Assembly (NCBI GenBank): GCA_014529385.2
Contig: CM043945.1
Location: 140,472,241 to 140,536,240, forward strand
Direction: 5' to 3'
DNA from: Adiantum capillus-veneris
Lineage: Eukaryota; Streptophyta; Polypodiopsida; Polypodiales; Pteridaceae
Length of the DNA: 64,000 nt
Position numbers and translations under genes: made by a program. The notes beneath the pieces were generated by a model, which searched no databases, was not told where the DNA came from, and saw only the letters and a program-made list of their open reading frames with translations. Shown piece by piece: positions 11,101 to 22,100 of the stretch; the stretch's first letter is position 1; the number at the start of each line of letters is the position of its first letter.

Positions 11101-13122
11101 GCATACTATAGACGCTTCATAGAAAAGTTCTCACAAATTGCGGGACCATTACATGACCTAACAAAGAAAAATGTTAGGTATACGTGGTCTGCTAAGGAGA
11201 ACAATGCTTTCGAAAAGCTTAAAGAAAAGCTTATCTCTCAACCTGTGCTTACACTACCGGATCTCTCAAAACCATTTGAGGTCCAATGTGATGCTTGTGG
11301 TGATTGCCTTGGGGCTGTTTTGCTCCAAGAAGGGCACGCCATAGGCTATGAGAGTCGAAGGCTCGACCCTGTTGAGCAAGCTCTAGGCATATACGAAAAA
11401 GAACTCCTTGCAGTTCTACATGCCTTAGACTCATGGAAGCACTATTTATTGGGGACTCCTTTCATTCTGCGAACGGATCACCAAAGTCTTAAGTACTTCA
11501 TGACGCAGACCAAGCTCTCCGACAAACAAATGAGGTGGGCAAATTTCCTTTCGCAATTTCATTTTCATATTGCTCACATTGCTGGCAAGCATAATCAAGT
11601 AGCCGATGCACTCTCAAGACGACCGAGAGTGAATGCGGTTTCCATAGCAACTCACAATGATCTATCTTCAATGATAGATGAGTATGCTATTGATCCCGAT
11701 TTTAGAGATGTGATTTCAGCCCTTGCATTAGGGAAGAAAGAAGAACCATTTACTTTACAAGATGGTTATCTTCTCTATGGCAATAGACTATGCGTTACTA
11801 ACTCACTACGTGAGAAAGTAATGTATGAATCTCATGCTCCCCCATATGCGGGGCATAGAGGGATTCAGTCTACCCTAAAGGGAATTGAAACATATTTCTA
11901 TTGGCCTACCATGAAAGTGAACATACATGAGTATGTTTCCAAATGTGTGGTATGTCAAAAGACAAAATTTGATAGAGGGAAGCAACTTGGATTGCTTCAA
12001 CCCTTGCCAATCCCTAATTCACCGTGGGAGAGCATATCCATGGATTTTATCTTTGGATTGCCTAAGTCTATCCATGGGAATACGGGAATATGGACGATAG
12101 TAGACAGGTTCAGTAAACAAGCTCATTTTATACCTGTCAAAAAGACTATCAAAGCCCATCAAATGGCAACCCTCTTCATTTCACAAATTTTCAAGTACCA
12201 TGGCTTGCCAATGTCCATAGTGTCGGATAGAGATCCTAGAATGACCAGTAATTTCTGGAAGGGTCTCTTTGAGAATTTAGGAACAAGGCTAAACTTCTCT
12301 TCGGCCTATCATCCACAAACTGATGGCCAAAGTGAAATAGCTAACCTAACTATTCTCGATCTACTAAAAGCCTATGTAACGGAAGTAGATCAAAGATCCC
12401 AATGGGAGAAGTACTTACCCTTAGTAGAGTATGCTTACAATAACACTGTACATACTTCTACAGGAAAAGCACCTTTCGAGGTAATTGAGGGAAGATCAAA
12501 AAGTCCCTTGCTACTTAAGGTACATGGGAAGATCTTCGCTGCAGATGAGTATAGCCGAGACCTACAAGAATCTTTCCAAAAGATTAAGGATGCTATCTCT
12601 ATCTCACAGCAAAGGCAAAAGGCTGCTGCTGACAAGCACAGAAGAGCCCAAGCCTTTAAAGAAAACGATTGGGTCTTGTTAAAGTTTCCCAAGGCTCGAT
12701 TAAGGCACACGACGGGCAAGAATCCTACGGGCCACCAAAAGTACTATGCTAAACTAGCAAAAAGGTACTATGGTCCCTTCCAGATTCTTAGGCCAATCAA
12801 TGAGATGGCCTATCAACTTAAGTTGCCCAATCATTGGCTCATACACAATGCTTTTCATGTGAGCCTCTTAAAGCCTTACAAAGGAGAGCCACCTCAAGAA
12901 CCAACTATTGAAGACCCACCGGAGATCGAGGACCACGAGGAGGTGCTGCAGCCCGAGTCCATTCTCCGACATGAAGACAAGGTATTAAGAGGCGGTAAGA
13001 CTATCCGACGATATCTTATTAAGTTTAAGAATTATCCTTTTGAAGATGCTAGATGGATGCAAGGCATACAATTAAAGGATAACCTAAACCTTGTCAATGC
13101 TTACAATGCTTCCCAAGAGTAA
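8173..13122 (+). CDS. Gag-Pol polyprotein of the Ty3/gypsy chromovirus
   Basis: A single 1649-residue frame encodes everything needed for retrotransposition. Domains in order: an arginine/serine-rich N-terminal region; a retrotransposon Gag domain (about 245-425); a CCHC zinc knuckle starting at Cys483; an aspartic protease with D-P-G-S-T-H at about 545; reverse transcriptase with F-F-D-D at 891-894 (Phe in place of the usual Tyr/Val-Asp-Asp context); RNase H from about 1030; an integrase HHCC zinc finger near 1225-1270; a DDE core at Asp1291, Asp1352 and Glu1388 (D-x60-D-x35-E); and a C-terminal chromodomain (about 1590-1640) that would guide integration to chromatin marks. Gag and Pol are fused in one frame, so the Gag:Pol ratio must be set by proteolysis or another route. 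The ATG at 8173 is the first in-frame start after the leader. No lesion is visible. Confidence 0.96.
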   Translation: MADNIKESEINVDNFDFAHEQATNDASMLVNYLVSRLQQAMGNPSLQSEVQRQLRAHGILQVITMTREHLGSLLVRLPKEVSLRFGKKKRIHMKGSRTYFLMMHLLPKGELKSLHRRNEKEASLPPPRRRWLHEDGGLNALHHHQSGEDHHTLLHAIIQRGMIKKQEKKKARKRTPSSPSSLSSSSYESYGEDDKDQDKKKARKRSPSSPPSSNSSSSEESDGATFEPSKRRGHRKSYAAWKRSSKLKKFKEGGKSISFLTYDGTFGATDKVLAFIQQFDAAFGDEGFTESSKLRHVAMHFQKSARQWWSSLRANGEAPRTWKALRASIMKQFLATDAKDKVLTEWRSLKLSPNESIHKYVDKFWDLQLKATVFKKLDFGEQKQQFCAGLTEEMAEYVNSQRPRTISAVIHHTMVASRINFQTGGKRNNKPPENKGSNEPKGKDNVQKSPKGNSNKAKEKGVYKGKNKLSPEELERYRKDNRCFKCGEQGHAYRACPQKNNRQDPPRASLVEIQEEEIHQTHHKGSPLCHAWGKVREHDAFILFDPGSTHNFISMELATKLGIQSYEMGDILPADSAFKGQEASVTPLIGKLRLHVQGYVDKEDFFISPLKHEDVILGAPWFDRLAAHVKFPERRISFKFREKDMYIDAREMGNTIPIVHTPAFNKSIKSSISVYMIFVKDSQNEPNALAKENKSNQKELELSNFLKGFQDVFIDDIPCELPPKRGNDDHAIELLPGSSPPNKPPYRVSQAQQEEIMRQVHELIEKGMVRPSSSPFCSPVLLVQKKDGTYRMCVDYRALNRITIKNRFPVPRVEDLFDKLQGSTYFSRIDLKSGYHQIRIVDQDIVKTAFRTTFGLYEYIVMPFGLTNAPATFNRLMEKLFRPHRTFTGVFFDDIIIYSNSLEEHKQHLQVIFQVLRENKLYVNRKKSEFFLQEIQYLGHIISQDGIQMDPSKLEVIKGWPKPRNLHELRSFIGMCAYYRRFIEKFSQIAGPLHDLTKKNVRYTWSAKENNAFEKLKEKLISQPVLTLPDLSKPFEVQCDACGDCLGAVLLQEGHAIGYESRRLDPVEQALGIYEKELLAVLHALDSWKHYLLGTPFILRTDHQSLKYFMTQTKLSDKQMRWANFLSQFHFHIAHIAGKHNQVADALSRRPRVNAVSIATHNDLSSMIDEYAIDPDFRDVISALALGKKEEPFTLQDGYLLYGNRLCVTNSLREKVMYESHAPPYAGHRGIQSTLKGIETYFYWPTMKVNIHEYVSKCVVCQKTKFDRGKQLGLLQPLPIPNSPWESISMDFIFGLPKSIHGNTGIWTIVDRFSKQAHFIPVKKTIKAHQMATLFISQIFKYHGLPMSIVSDRDPRMTSNFWKGLFENLGTRLNFSSAYHPQTDGQSEIANLTILDLLKAYVTEVDQRSQWEKYLPLVEYAYNNTVHTSTGKAPFEVIEGRSKSPLLLKVHGKIFAADEYSRDLQESFQKIKDAISISQQRQKAAADKHRRAQAFKENDWVLLKFPKARLRHTTGKNPTGHQKYYAKLAKRYYGPFQILRPINEMAYQLKLPNHWLIHNAFHVSLLKPYKGEPPQEPTIEDPPEIEDHEEVLQPESILRHEDKVLRGGKTIRRYLIKFKNYPFEDARWMQGIQLKDNLNLVNAYNASQE

Positions 13123-13465
13123 GCAAATGTACAAAATGTTAAAAATGAACAAAATTTTTTGTCTTATAAGACTCTCTTTTTCTTTATTTGTGCACAAAAA
13201 TGAAGTAGTATGCATGCTTAGATCAAGTTTGCGGAGACGACGTCTCCCGAACACCAAGTAGAGCTTGTCACTCTACTATGGAAGACTGATAGGACTAATG
13301 TGCAGACATGCTTGCGGCAGCCTCAGGCTCTCAAGCGCCAAATGGACTAGTCATCCATTATGGAATGATGTCGTAGGGTAACATAGGGATCCTCTACCCG
13401 CTAAGAAAAGGACTCATGCATATGCTTTATCTTCTCTACACCATAGTCGAGGACGACTATGATTT
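13123..13465 (+). other. 3' untranslated internal region of the chromovirus
   Basis: About 340 bp between the gag-pol stop and the polypurine tract. No gene seen. The minus-strand copy at 61413-61765 retains the same segment. Confidence 0.7.
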
Positions 13466-13479
13466 CAAGAGAGAGGTAA
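13466..13479 (+). other. Polypurine tract
   Basis: The purine-rich CAAGAGAGAGG block sits directly against the 3' LTR start at 13480. This is the expected plus-strand primer for reverse transcription. Confidence 0.8.
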
Positions 13480-15072
13480 TGTCATAATAATCAATATCTA
13501 ATTCTCCTAAATGATTTTCTCATATTAAACTGATCATTTAATGTGGGGAAGTGCCAAGGGAGAAAAAGCTAGAATATTGGTTAAGTTAGCAGACCGGCCA
13601 CAGTAGGGATCCAAAGGAGGGAAAATAGGGATCCAAAGGGGGGGCCATCTGCAAAAGAGCCATGTGAAACAACGGGCTAAAAAGACCCTAAGGTTCAGCC
13701 CATTAAGACTTCCAAAATGCTAAGGTTCCAAAATTCAAAGGTTGTGTCCAAAGGTCAACCTTAGGGAAAATTGGATGCTTAGTGTGTGTGCCCAAAAAGT
13801 CTTTCTGCATCCCTACATGGGAGGGGGCGAGCCCCAAAGCTAGGGGATGAGAGAGAAAACCACACACACACACACAGGCTCCCTTTACACAAAGGGAATG
13901 AGGGACACATGTCAGCTCCCTAGGCCAGATGCCCACAAGGTGTGCCCAATTCCTATTGGAAGACCCTTGAAGTGGACCAATGAGAATTAAGCTAGAGTAA
14001 ATCTAGTTTAATTAATTTAAAAACATTTAATAAAAGAAACCAATAAGAATTAAGTGTCCTAGAAGACTATTGGGCAGTCTCCCAAGGGGTCCAATGAGCA
14101 TTCAGAAGCCCCATGGCTTGCCTGATTCCTATTGGCCGGGAGGCAAAGGGGTCCAATGAGAGTTTAGTTTAATTATTTAATTATCTAAAGCTCTCACAAA
14201 AGGGGAAAGGGGGACACATGTCAGAAGGCTATCACTTATGCTGCTTAATTCCTATTGGCTTGACCTGGGGAGGTCCAATGAGGAAAAAGCCAGCCTAACT
14301 TAGCAGCTAGGGCTCGCCCAAGAGAGAGGGGGGGCTGTTTTTTGCTTGGCATTCACTCTCACATTCTCACACTTGACCATGTGTGAAGGGAAAAATACTC
14401 TATCTCCTCCCAAGCTTTAATGGAGAGCTCATCACCTACTCCAAGCTTGTGAGATAGAAGCCTACATCAACACTCTCTTGGCATGTGGATGCAAATCCAA
14501 CCAAGAGCCAAGCTTCAATGCATGCTCATCTTCTCTACCAAGCTAATTACTAAGCTAAGCTATGCTAATATGAGTGATTATGTGAGGAGATGTACTTCTT
14601 TCTCGTAAGATACTTCTTTTTCCTCTCAATCTACTCTCATACCCTGCTAGCTCTCACCATCTTCGAAGGTGTGTGAGGTCTTGGGTCTGAGAACGGGGAT
14701 AATTCAAGTTGTGTTTAATTAAGTGTTTTGCTTGGTGTATGAAGCTTCCATCTTCATTGCACTAGCTAGTCTTGAAGGAACACAAAGAATTGTATTGTAC
14801 AATGTCTCTCTTGATGGGAGAAACCATAATACAAAGCCTTTTGGAGGGGGGACCGGCTCCATGCAAATCCGGTCCTCAACTGTTGTCAATAGTTTAATTG
14901 CTCTCTCTTTTGAAAGTATTGTCGATGCTATCTAACTAGGTGTTATGCTTTTTGTTGCTCTCTCCACCCAAGCACTCTTGTAATTCTCATTAGGAATCTA
15001 TTCTAATGAAATGCCCACTATGTTCATGCTAATTTCCGCTACAAATAAGATTTTAGGCCATTAAATGTTACA
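13480..15072 (+). repeat. 3' LTR of the chromovirus
   Basis: Same length as the 5' LTR (1593 bp) with about eight substitutions. It is followed directly by the second copy of the GGGCT target duplication. Confidence 0.95.
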
Positions 15073-15077
15073 GGGCT

Positions 15078-15090
15078 TGCATACCCAACA
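15078..15090 (-). repeat. Displaced end of the copia-like right LTR
   Basis: TGCATACCCAACA is the last 13 bp of the LTR that begins at 5795, separated from it by the gypsy insertion. It is followed by the target duplication CTTAT. Confidence 0.8.
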
Positions 15091-15095
15091 CTTAT

Positions 15096-15262
15096 GCAGT
15101 TGTTGGATGATGCTCTACTTGATTTTGAGCCTCTACAAGATAGAGGATTGTTTTCTGATGCATCTTGCGAGCCTAAGGAAGAGAGTTTTTCCAAATACTT
15201 GATGTATTTAGATATGCATGATTGGGATTCCAATACTAGTGAGAGTGAAGGTGCACTGCCAA
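15096..15262 (+). pseudogene. Downstream part of the acidic ORF, tandem unit 1
   Basis: This is the continuation of the acidic frame after the copia-like insertion. It is rich in Asp, Leu and Ser, with D-M-H-D-W-D-S-N-T-S-E-S-E-G near its end. The same block occurs at 17596-17728, after the second copia-like copy. In the second unit it leads on to a different 3' end, so the duplication junction lies at about 15255-15265. Confidence 0.6.
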
Positions 15263-15263
15263 T

Positions 15264-16192
15264 GAGTGCAGCAATATTCAAGTAGACTTGCATGAAGATT
15301 CGGTTACAACTGGTACTTTTGCTACTGACTCAGAATTAGAGAAATCTGTTTTTGGTACAGATTCTACCATAGAGTTGATTGATGATACATATGTTATAGG
15401 TCAAAGCAGGGCTTCAATTGAGAGCAACAGGACCATGGATTTGGGTATACCAAAATTACCAAATTTGAATATACCGTATTTTGAGGACTTGGTTAAGCAA
15501 GAGTATATACTTGAAGATCCACAAAATACTGATTCAGAGGGGTTGCAGACTACTTCATTGACTAGTTGTTGTGACGCTGAGCTACCAAAGTGGGAAACTG
15601 ATCTTGAATGTGATGGCGATGATTCAGAGGGGGTGCAGACTCCTTCTTTGACAAGTTGCTTTGACCTAGAACTACTGAAGTGGCAAAGTGATCCTAAATT
15701 TGCTGATGATTTAGAGGGGGAGCAGAATTCTTCTTTATCAAGATTTTGTGACACTGAGCTCACAATATGGCAGAATGATCATAAACTTGATGACGCTGGT
15801 TCAAAGGGGGTGCATAGTGAAGTGCAATCTCTTGGTGTTGAATATGATTGGTTTCATTGTGTTGATGATACAAACAGGGCAATAGATGAAATTTTCAATA
15901 TGCATGCTGAGCTTTGTGCTACAAAAGTGCAAAGATATTTGGATGAGGGTGAAAGACTTGAAGAGCAGTTTACAATAGATGTGTTTAGTATGCATGTCAT
16001 ATGTAAAAATATTAGTTTACAGCAGCCTGAGATGTGCAAGAAGGAGGAACCTTTTAAAGCAGTGGACCTAGATTTTATGTGCTTATTGTATGAAGCTTTG
16101 GAATGATTCTCAAATACAGATGCTAAGGATACCAATCAATCTAGATTCATGCATGAGCAAGTTTGTTCAGATGCAGTTGATGATGACCTTAT
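15264..16192 (+). pseudogene. Acidic internally repetitive ORF, tandem unit 2 (best preserved)
   Basis: An open frame from 15288 to 16106 gives 272 residues. It contains three or four imperfect repeats of about 30 residues with the pattern S-E-G-x-Q-T-x-S-L-T-S-C-x-D-x-E-L-x-K-W. The C-terminal third has a Cys/His sprinkling but no domain I recognise. A stop at 16104-16106 comes before the copia-like insertion at 16193, whereas unit 1 continues, so both units carry lesions. A gag-like ORF at 45609-47099 is also acidic downstream of its Gag region and ends in F-D-P-G-G. The tail of this unit (17960-18000) has Y-D-P-G-G. I therefore infer that this is the C-terminal part of a gag-only retroelement protein, not a host gene. 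Confidence 0.5.
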
Positions 16193-16285
16193 TGTTGGTG
16201 TCAGGCTATGGGGATGGAAACGGTGATGATCCATGGAAGCTTTAAAGGTGCGTGCAGAATAGATGAGAACGAGAACGAGAATGAG

Positions 16286-16416
<131 letters not shown>

Positions 16417-17300
16417 CGGTACAGCTTAGGCTAGTTTTGGATCCCAAGTCCTCAACAATTTGTTGAACATTGTCTACCTCTTTGCGTTGACAAAAATATC
16501 ATCGTGCACCATTTTCGAGAAACCAACCTCCTTCATTTGGCGACTAGATGCTACAAACCGTTGTGAGTATTCCGTGATGGTCGTGAATCGGTTTTGTAAT
16601 CTTAATCGATCTAGTTTGATTTGGTGAGAGGACCCTCTAGGCAAGGAGTATATATAGTGGCCACCACTATTTACGAATAATGTAAAATATAAAAATGGCA
16701 AAATCTATTGCAGACCAGGCAGAGTGAAACTATTGAGAGTGATAAGGCCAAGCCTTGGACAAGCTGAAAAGGAGTCCATGTCTGATGACATGAGGTAGCT
16801 AATAGGGATGGAGGATGAGAGAAACAATAGTAGCGATGGCGGCACAGATCTACCGGCATCTGACATCGACATATGACTGATGAGAAAATTTGCTTAGCGT
16901 TTCCTTGAGCCTTGCTTCGAGCATGTTGAGATGCGTGTACAGACATCGTGTTGAAAACGCTCACGAAGGCTTACCAATGACCAACTCTAGGCTTTCTGAC
17001 ACTGTGTGCCACTGCCTTGGCTACAACACCTTGCCAACAAAGGTGTTTTGATATGCCGGCTACAAAATTGCAGACTGATTTTCAAGCTAGGCGACCATTA
17101 TGATGAGATGTGTCTCGTGCTACAGGTTGGCGATATTCATCTCTCCTTTGCATGCGATGGTTCTTGCTAGGCTGTTCAAGCACGCGCAGGCCTTCATGGC
17201 TCTGATACCAGTTGTTGGTGTCGGGCTATGGGGGATGAAAACGGTGATGATCCATGGCAGCTTTAGAGGTGCGTGCATAATAGATGAGAACAAGAACAAG

Positions 17301-17407
<107 letters not shown>

Positions 17408-17587
17408 CGGGACAACTTAAAAACCAAGAAAGAAACACACGATTTATTACTCTATATTTACATGATATTTATAGAGCACTTTCCATGCAAAAGACTTAAC
17501 CTTTAACAGACCTTTCCGTGCATGCTTTATGAGGAGTTTCTTGCAGGGTTGACACATCGGACCACAATTGGGCTTGCATACCGAACA

Positions 17588-18190
17588 CTTTAAGATAGAG
17601 AATTGTTTTCTGATGCATCTTGCGAGCCTAAGGAATAGAGTTTTTCCAAAGACTTGATGTATTCAGATATGCATGATTGGGATTCCAATACTAGTGAGAG
17701 TGAAGGTGCACTGCCAATGATTTTATCTCTGCTTGATGATCTACAATTACATGAGCCAATTGCATAGGGGATATGGCAGTTTCTAGTGATACCTATGCTA
17801 TATGGGATCTGATGTTACATATGATGTAGGAGATTTTGATCTAGCTTTTGACCCAGAAGGTGACATATATATGCATGGTCTAGGGCAATTGACTTATAAG
17901 CCATATGATTCAGGCAATTTTCATGAAGACTTAAGGGTTAATTTATGTTTATGCTCTACTAATTGGAAATTCTTGTATTTTCCCTATGATCCTGGAGGAT
18001 GGTGCAAATGTTTTAAAGGAATGCTCACAGTGGGAAAAATGATTGGATTCCCATTTGATCATGGGGTTACTGAAGTGCAAGTTGTAGATCTGAAGAGTAC
18101 CAATTATCTGTTTTAGTAGGTTGCATGGTACAAGGTTTTGGTTTCTAGATTATGCTAAGTCAGAAGAGTTTTGGTTATGCGTTCAATAAG
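17588..18190 (+). pseudogene. C-terminal tail of the acidic ORF, with a DPGG motif
   Basis: Broken plus-strand frames continue the acidic ORF. A 104-codon frame at 17802-18116 includes F-D-L-A-F-D-P-E-G-D and, further on, F-P-Y-D-P-G-G. The D-P-G-G motif also closes the gag-like ORF at 45609-47099. Stops and frameshifts separate the pieces. The sequence is interrupted at 18191 by the LARD-like element. Confidence 0.5.
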
Positions 18191-19143
18191 TGTTGGAGGC
18201 TCGCCATAGCATAGGCAATCTCCCACAAAATCTATCAATCCGGAGAGAGAGAGCATGACCCGGCTAGGGCTTGGAGGCATCACACAAAGAATGTGCGAGA
18301 GCGTCATCGGATGCAAAGATTGAGAGGGTTCAAGAGCGTGCATCCTCCAATGCAAATAGAAATCATCCCAAATCAACTAATGCTAATCGCACATCAAGCA
18401 TCAATACAAGCAATCATCTATACACATCAAGTAACGAAGTGAAACACACTAATTTTGGAGTCTCTCAAGCACAACTCTAATTACATGCATTGACGATTAA
18501 GCGCACAAGATCTCATTCAAGTCGGCCACCCCAACCATGCCAATCATGGTGTCCAAATCAAGTCACACATAATCAAATTAAGCTCAAGGCTTCTTAAACC
18601 TACACACACACAGAAGCACACCATTAGAGCACAACTCTAATCCCTCAATCACGAGTACGCCCACTCCACTTAATCGAGAGAGTTACATAAGGACTCCACT
18701 AATCGGAGTAGCTTAGCATAAGTAAGAGTTAGATTAGAAAAGATCAACACTTCAAAACAATGAAGGAAAGTAGAGAAACATGATTGACAACATAATGAAA
18801 ACTAGATTAATTAAGAGAGGATTACACTAATTACACGTGATTAGCACTAGCCTTCTAAGCATGGGCATTAAGCTCAAAGGCTAGGCCATCAAGACCTACT
18901 CTAGGGAGAGAGTTCTCAAAAGGACCACTCTAGAATGACCTCTCATTAAGCATATGGCTCTTTTATAGCTTTGGGCCTCAAACCCTTCAACTATGGGATA
19001 AAGTGAGCTCTCTAGCTTAGACTCATACAACTTTGGAACTCCTAAATGAGCCCAAGCCCTATACAATGAAAAGTAAATATTGTGCACTATGGCACATCCA
19101 CAGCTTGGTGCATAATTGGTGTAGCCGTTAGCCGCTGCTAACA
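18191..19143 (-). repeat. 3' LTR of the LARD-like element
   Basis: 953-bp direct repeat of 25033-25991, with scattered substitutions and small indels. Confidence 0.9.
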
Positions 19144-22100
19144 CTCCCCCCTTCCTAATTTGACACACGTCCTCGTGTGTCGGTGAAGCAAGACACGGTG
19201 ACATGTTAGAAAGCAAGTCCAAGGAAGAAATGTTGAGCTGCAAAACATAAGAACAAGTAATGAGCATCACAGGGCACCAAAAATGAATAAAACATGAAGC
19301 ATAAATGAACAATCATGCAAAGTGATTTTTTGCTTCTAAAAGATGGGTCAATCATAGTAAAAACTAGACAATATAAAGCAAAAAATTACTCAAACTATTG
19401 TGAAGATTAAACCACTTGAAATTTTAGTTTTATGCATAAAACACAAGCAATCATTTATGACCCTAGGCTAATGAAAGTTAATAAACCTGCTATCCTAAAA
19501 ACTATGTGAACAATCTTAATAAATCATTCAAGTCTATTATGTCTATGGGCTATAAAAAAGCTCCTAATCTATTAGTACATTGTCAAAATTTTTTGAAGCT
19601 CATGGAAGTTTTGATTTAGTCATTCATTGAAAAATTAAAGTACAACCACAAGGCTACCACCCCAAGGCAAGTTTAGGTGCGACTCTCGGCTCCTTGAACA
19701 CTCAAGAAGGTTTTCCAAAAGCCTACTAGCTTACCAAGGTGACGGCTAACCCCTATCAACCTAGGGCATCGGTTTAGGGCCTTGACCAAGCGAGCCAAGG
19801 TGATTCCCCTTGCTTGCCAAGTGCCAATAAGGCGCTAGGCCTCACAAAGACACATCATAACATAGAATTTTTATTTTTATGTGCCTTAGTAGCATTTTTG
19901 CTACTTTTTTGGACACTTATTTGCTTCATGATTCATTTTTTAGCACATTTTTTAATACTTCCTTTATGAGATGTTTATGGCAATTGGACTAAAAAAAGAC
20001 TAAAGCCTATTCATAGCCCTAGGTCATGTTAAAAGAGAATGGAGTATTAAAACTATCACTAAGATTCTAGGACTAATGAGAAATGATCCTATATTAACCT
20101 AAGGTCAAGGCCAATTACCTATGATCAAGCATTCATAAAACCTAATTTTTTTATGAGTTTAATTTTCACAAAGCAAAGTGTTGAAACTTTAAAATGCCTA
20201 GTCTTTCTAACATGAAAAAACCATAGCTTAGAAGAAAAATTTCACTTAAACCAAGCAAGAGAATGCAGAGATGAACAACGAGAAAAATCATGGAAGGATT
20301 ACACCTATTTATGCTCTTTGTAAATTGTACATCCTTGAGTAAGCATCCTTTGTGTAGAGTAGTCTCTTGATCCTTTTTATTTGCAAAAAGAAGCTTTTTG
20401 AAACTAAGTGTAAACATAAGCCAAAAGCACACCAAAAAACACTAATGAATACCTAAAGCTAGGGTCTTGTATACCCGAATTTGCCAAAGGGAAAAAAAAC
20501 CCAAGGGAAAAAAGTGCCTTTGGTTATGCACATGATGCTCTAAAGTAGCAACATTAGGAAATTTTTGAACTCATTTTTGGGCCTTTTAAGAGTGCCACAT
20601 CATCAAAGTTGTACAAAAGAAAGCAACCCGGTAGACCCCTCTAAATATTTCTCAAAACCCCATGATATGACCTATCATTGGAAAGCTTTTAAAAAATGGA
20701 TTCTAAAGAGATAAGGTCCGAAAAGTTTGGATGACTTCTATGAAAGTTATGCCATTTTTTTTTCAATCAACCAATTTTTGTTACCGTTACGGTAATCTAA
20801 AATCACCTTTTTCTAGATCTATATGAAGGCAATGTCCGATACATGCATGCTATATATCAATAGATAGCATTTGAAAAGTAGATTCTAAATATCCAACCTC
20901 CGACAAGTTTGGATCTTATTTACAAAAAATTTACCGATCCCCACTTTTTGAAGGCTATGCCACATCAACAATTCTTATAAGGCCCAAAAATGAGCTCAAA
21001 ATTTTCCTAATGATTTATGCATACACAACAATGATGAGAGAGGAAAAATGCTTCTACAAAAGCAAATTTTGCAATTTGTACAAGCTCTCATGCATGATTC
21101 AAAGTTGATTAATTTCTAGCTCAATGAAATATGGAAAAAACAAGCCAAGAGCTGAAAATAATGCAACTTTTGGATGAAATGAAGTGGCTCTCGAAAGCCA
21201 AATTTTACAATTTTTAAAGCTTTTCAAAAAGTTGGCTAACAACTAGCTCACATGAAATTGTAGATTTTTTGAGCACACTATGAGCTAGAGATGACTTCAA
21301 CTTGATGAGTTGAAAATGAATGGCTCTCAATAGCCAAATTTGTACTTGAAAGCTCAAAACGTTGGCTAAACACTAGCTCAAATGAAAAATTTTGCATTTT
21401 TAGACCAAGCTATGAGCTAGCATTACAACTTTAATCCACACATTTGGAATGGCTCTAATTAGCCAAATTTTGCAATATATTGCAATGATGACCCCTTTTT
21501 GGATCATTTGGAATCACACACCTGCCACATCCTCCTTCAAAAGCAATTCAATTGTTAGTGCTTTTAACATTTGAACATTCAATACAAGCACTAGAAGCAT
21601 GCATAAGCCAAATGTTCACACAATCATCATCCCCACTATCCATGCTCTTTCTTGGCCATCAAACAAGCTCAATTTTAGTGCTATGCAAACATGTTGTCGT
21701 TCAAGTCAAGCACTAAAACGCACACTCACTGTACCAAACTCAAGTTTTAATGCACAAGACTTCTTGACCAAGCATGTACATATCATCAATGTAACTCTCA
21801 AATGAATTTTGCATGCATGTCACACGGAACGTTTTTTCATTTAGTGCAATGATAATGTCAATCAAGACAAGCGCTAAATCTTGTTCTGCACAAGCCAACC
21901 ATTAGTGCAAAATACGATCATTTGTGCATAGAAATTATCATACAATCAAAGCACTTAATGTCAATGCTTGCATGTGTGCTCTCATGCTCTTATGTAGCAA
22001 TTTTGACATACGAAGCAAGAAGAAGGGGAGAAATGGTATTGGTCAATGGCTGTATACAAAGATCAATTGCTCTTACTCTCATGCCTCCTCTAACACAAAA

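Larger units (their letters stand above)
6163..15072 (+). mobile_element. Full-length Ty3/gypsy chromovirus LTR retrotransposon
   Basis: The two LTRs are 1593 bp each, start TGTCATAA and end TTACA. The 5-bp target duplication GGGCT lies at 6158-6162 and 15073-15077. I count about eight substitutions and two compensating one-base indels (G-run lengths) between the LTRs, roughly 0.5% divergence, so the insertion is recent. A primer-binding site, one uninterrupted gag-pol frame and a polypurine tract are all present, so the element could be autonomous. The unoccupied target sequence survives at about 17560-17580 in the tandem paralogue. A second, older copy lies on the minus strand at 59811-64000. 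Confidence 0.97.
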
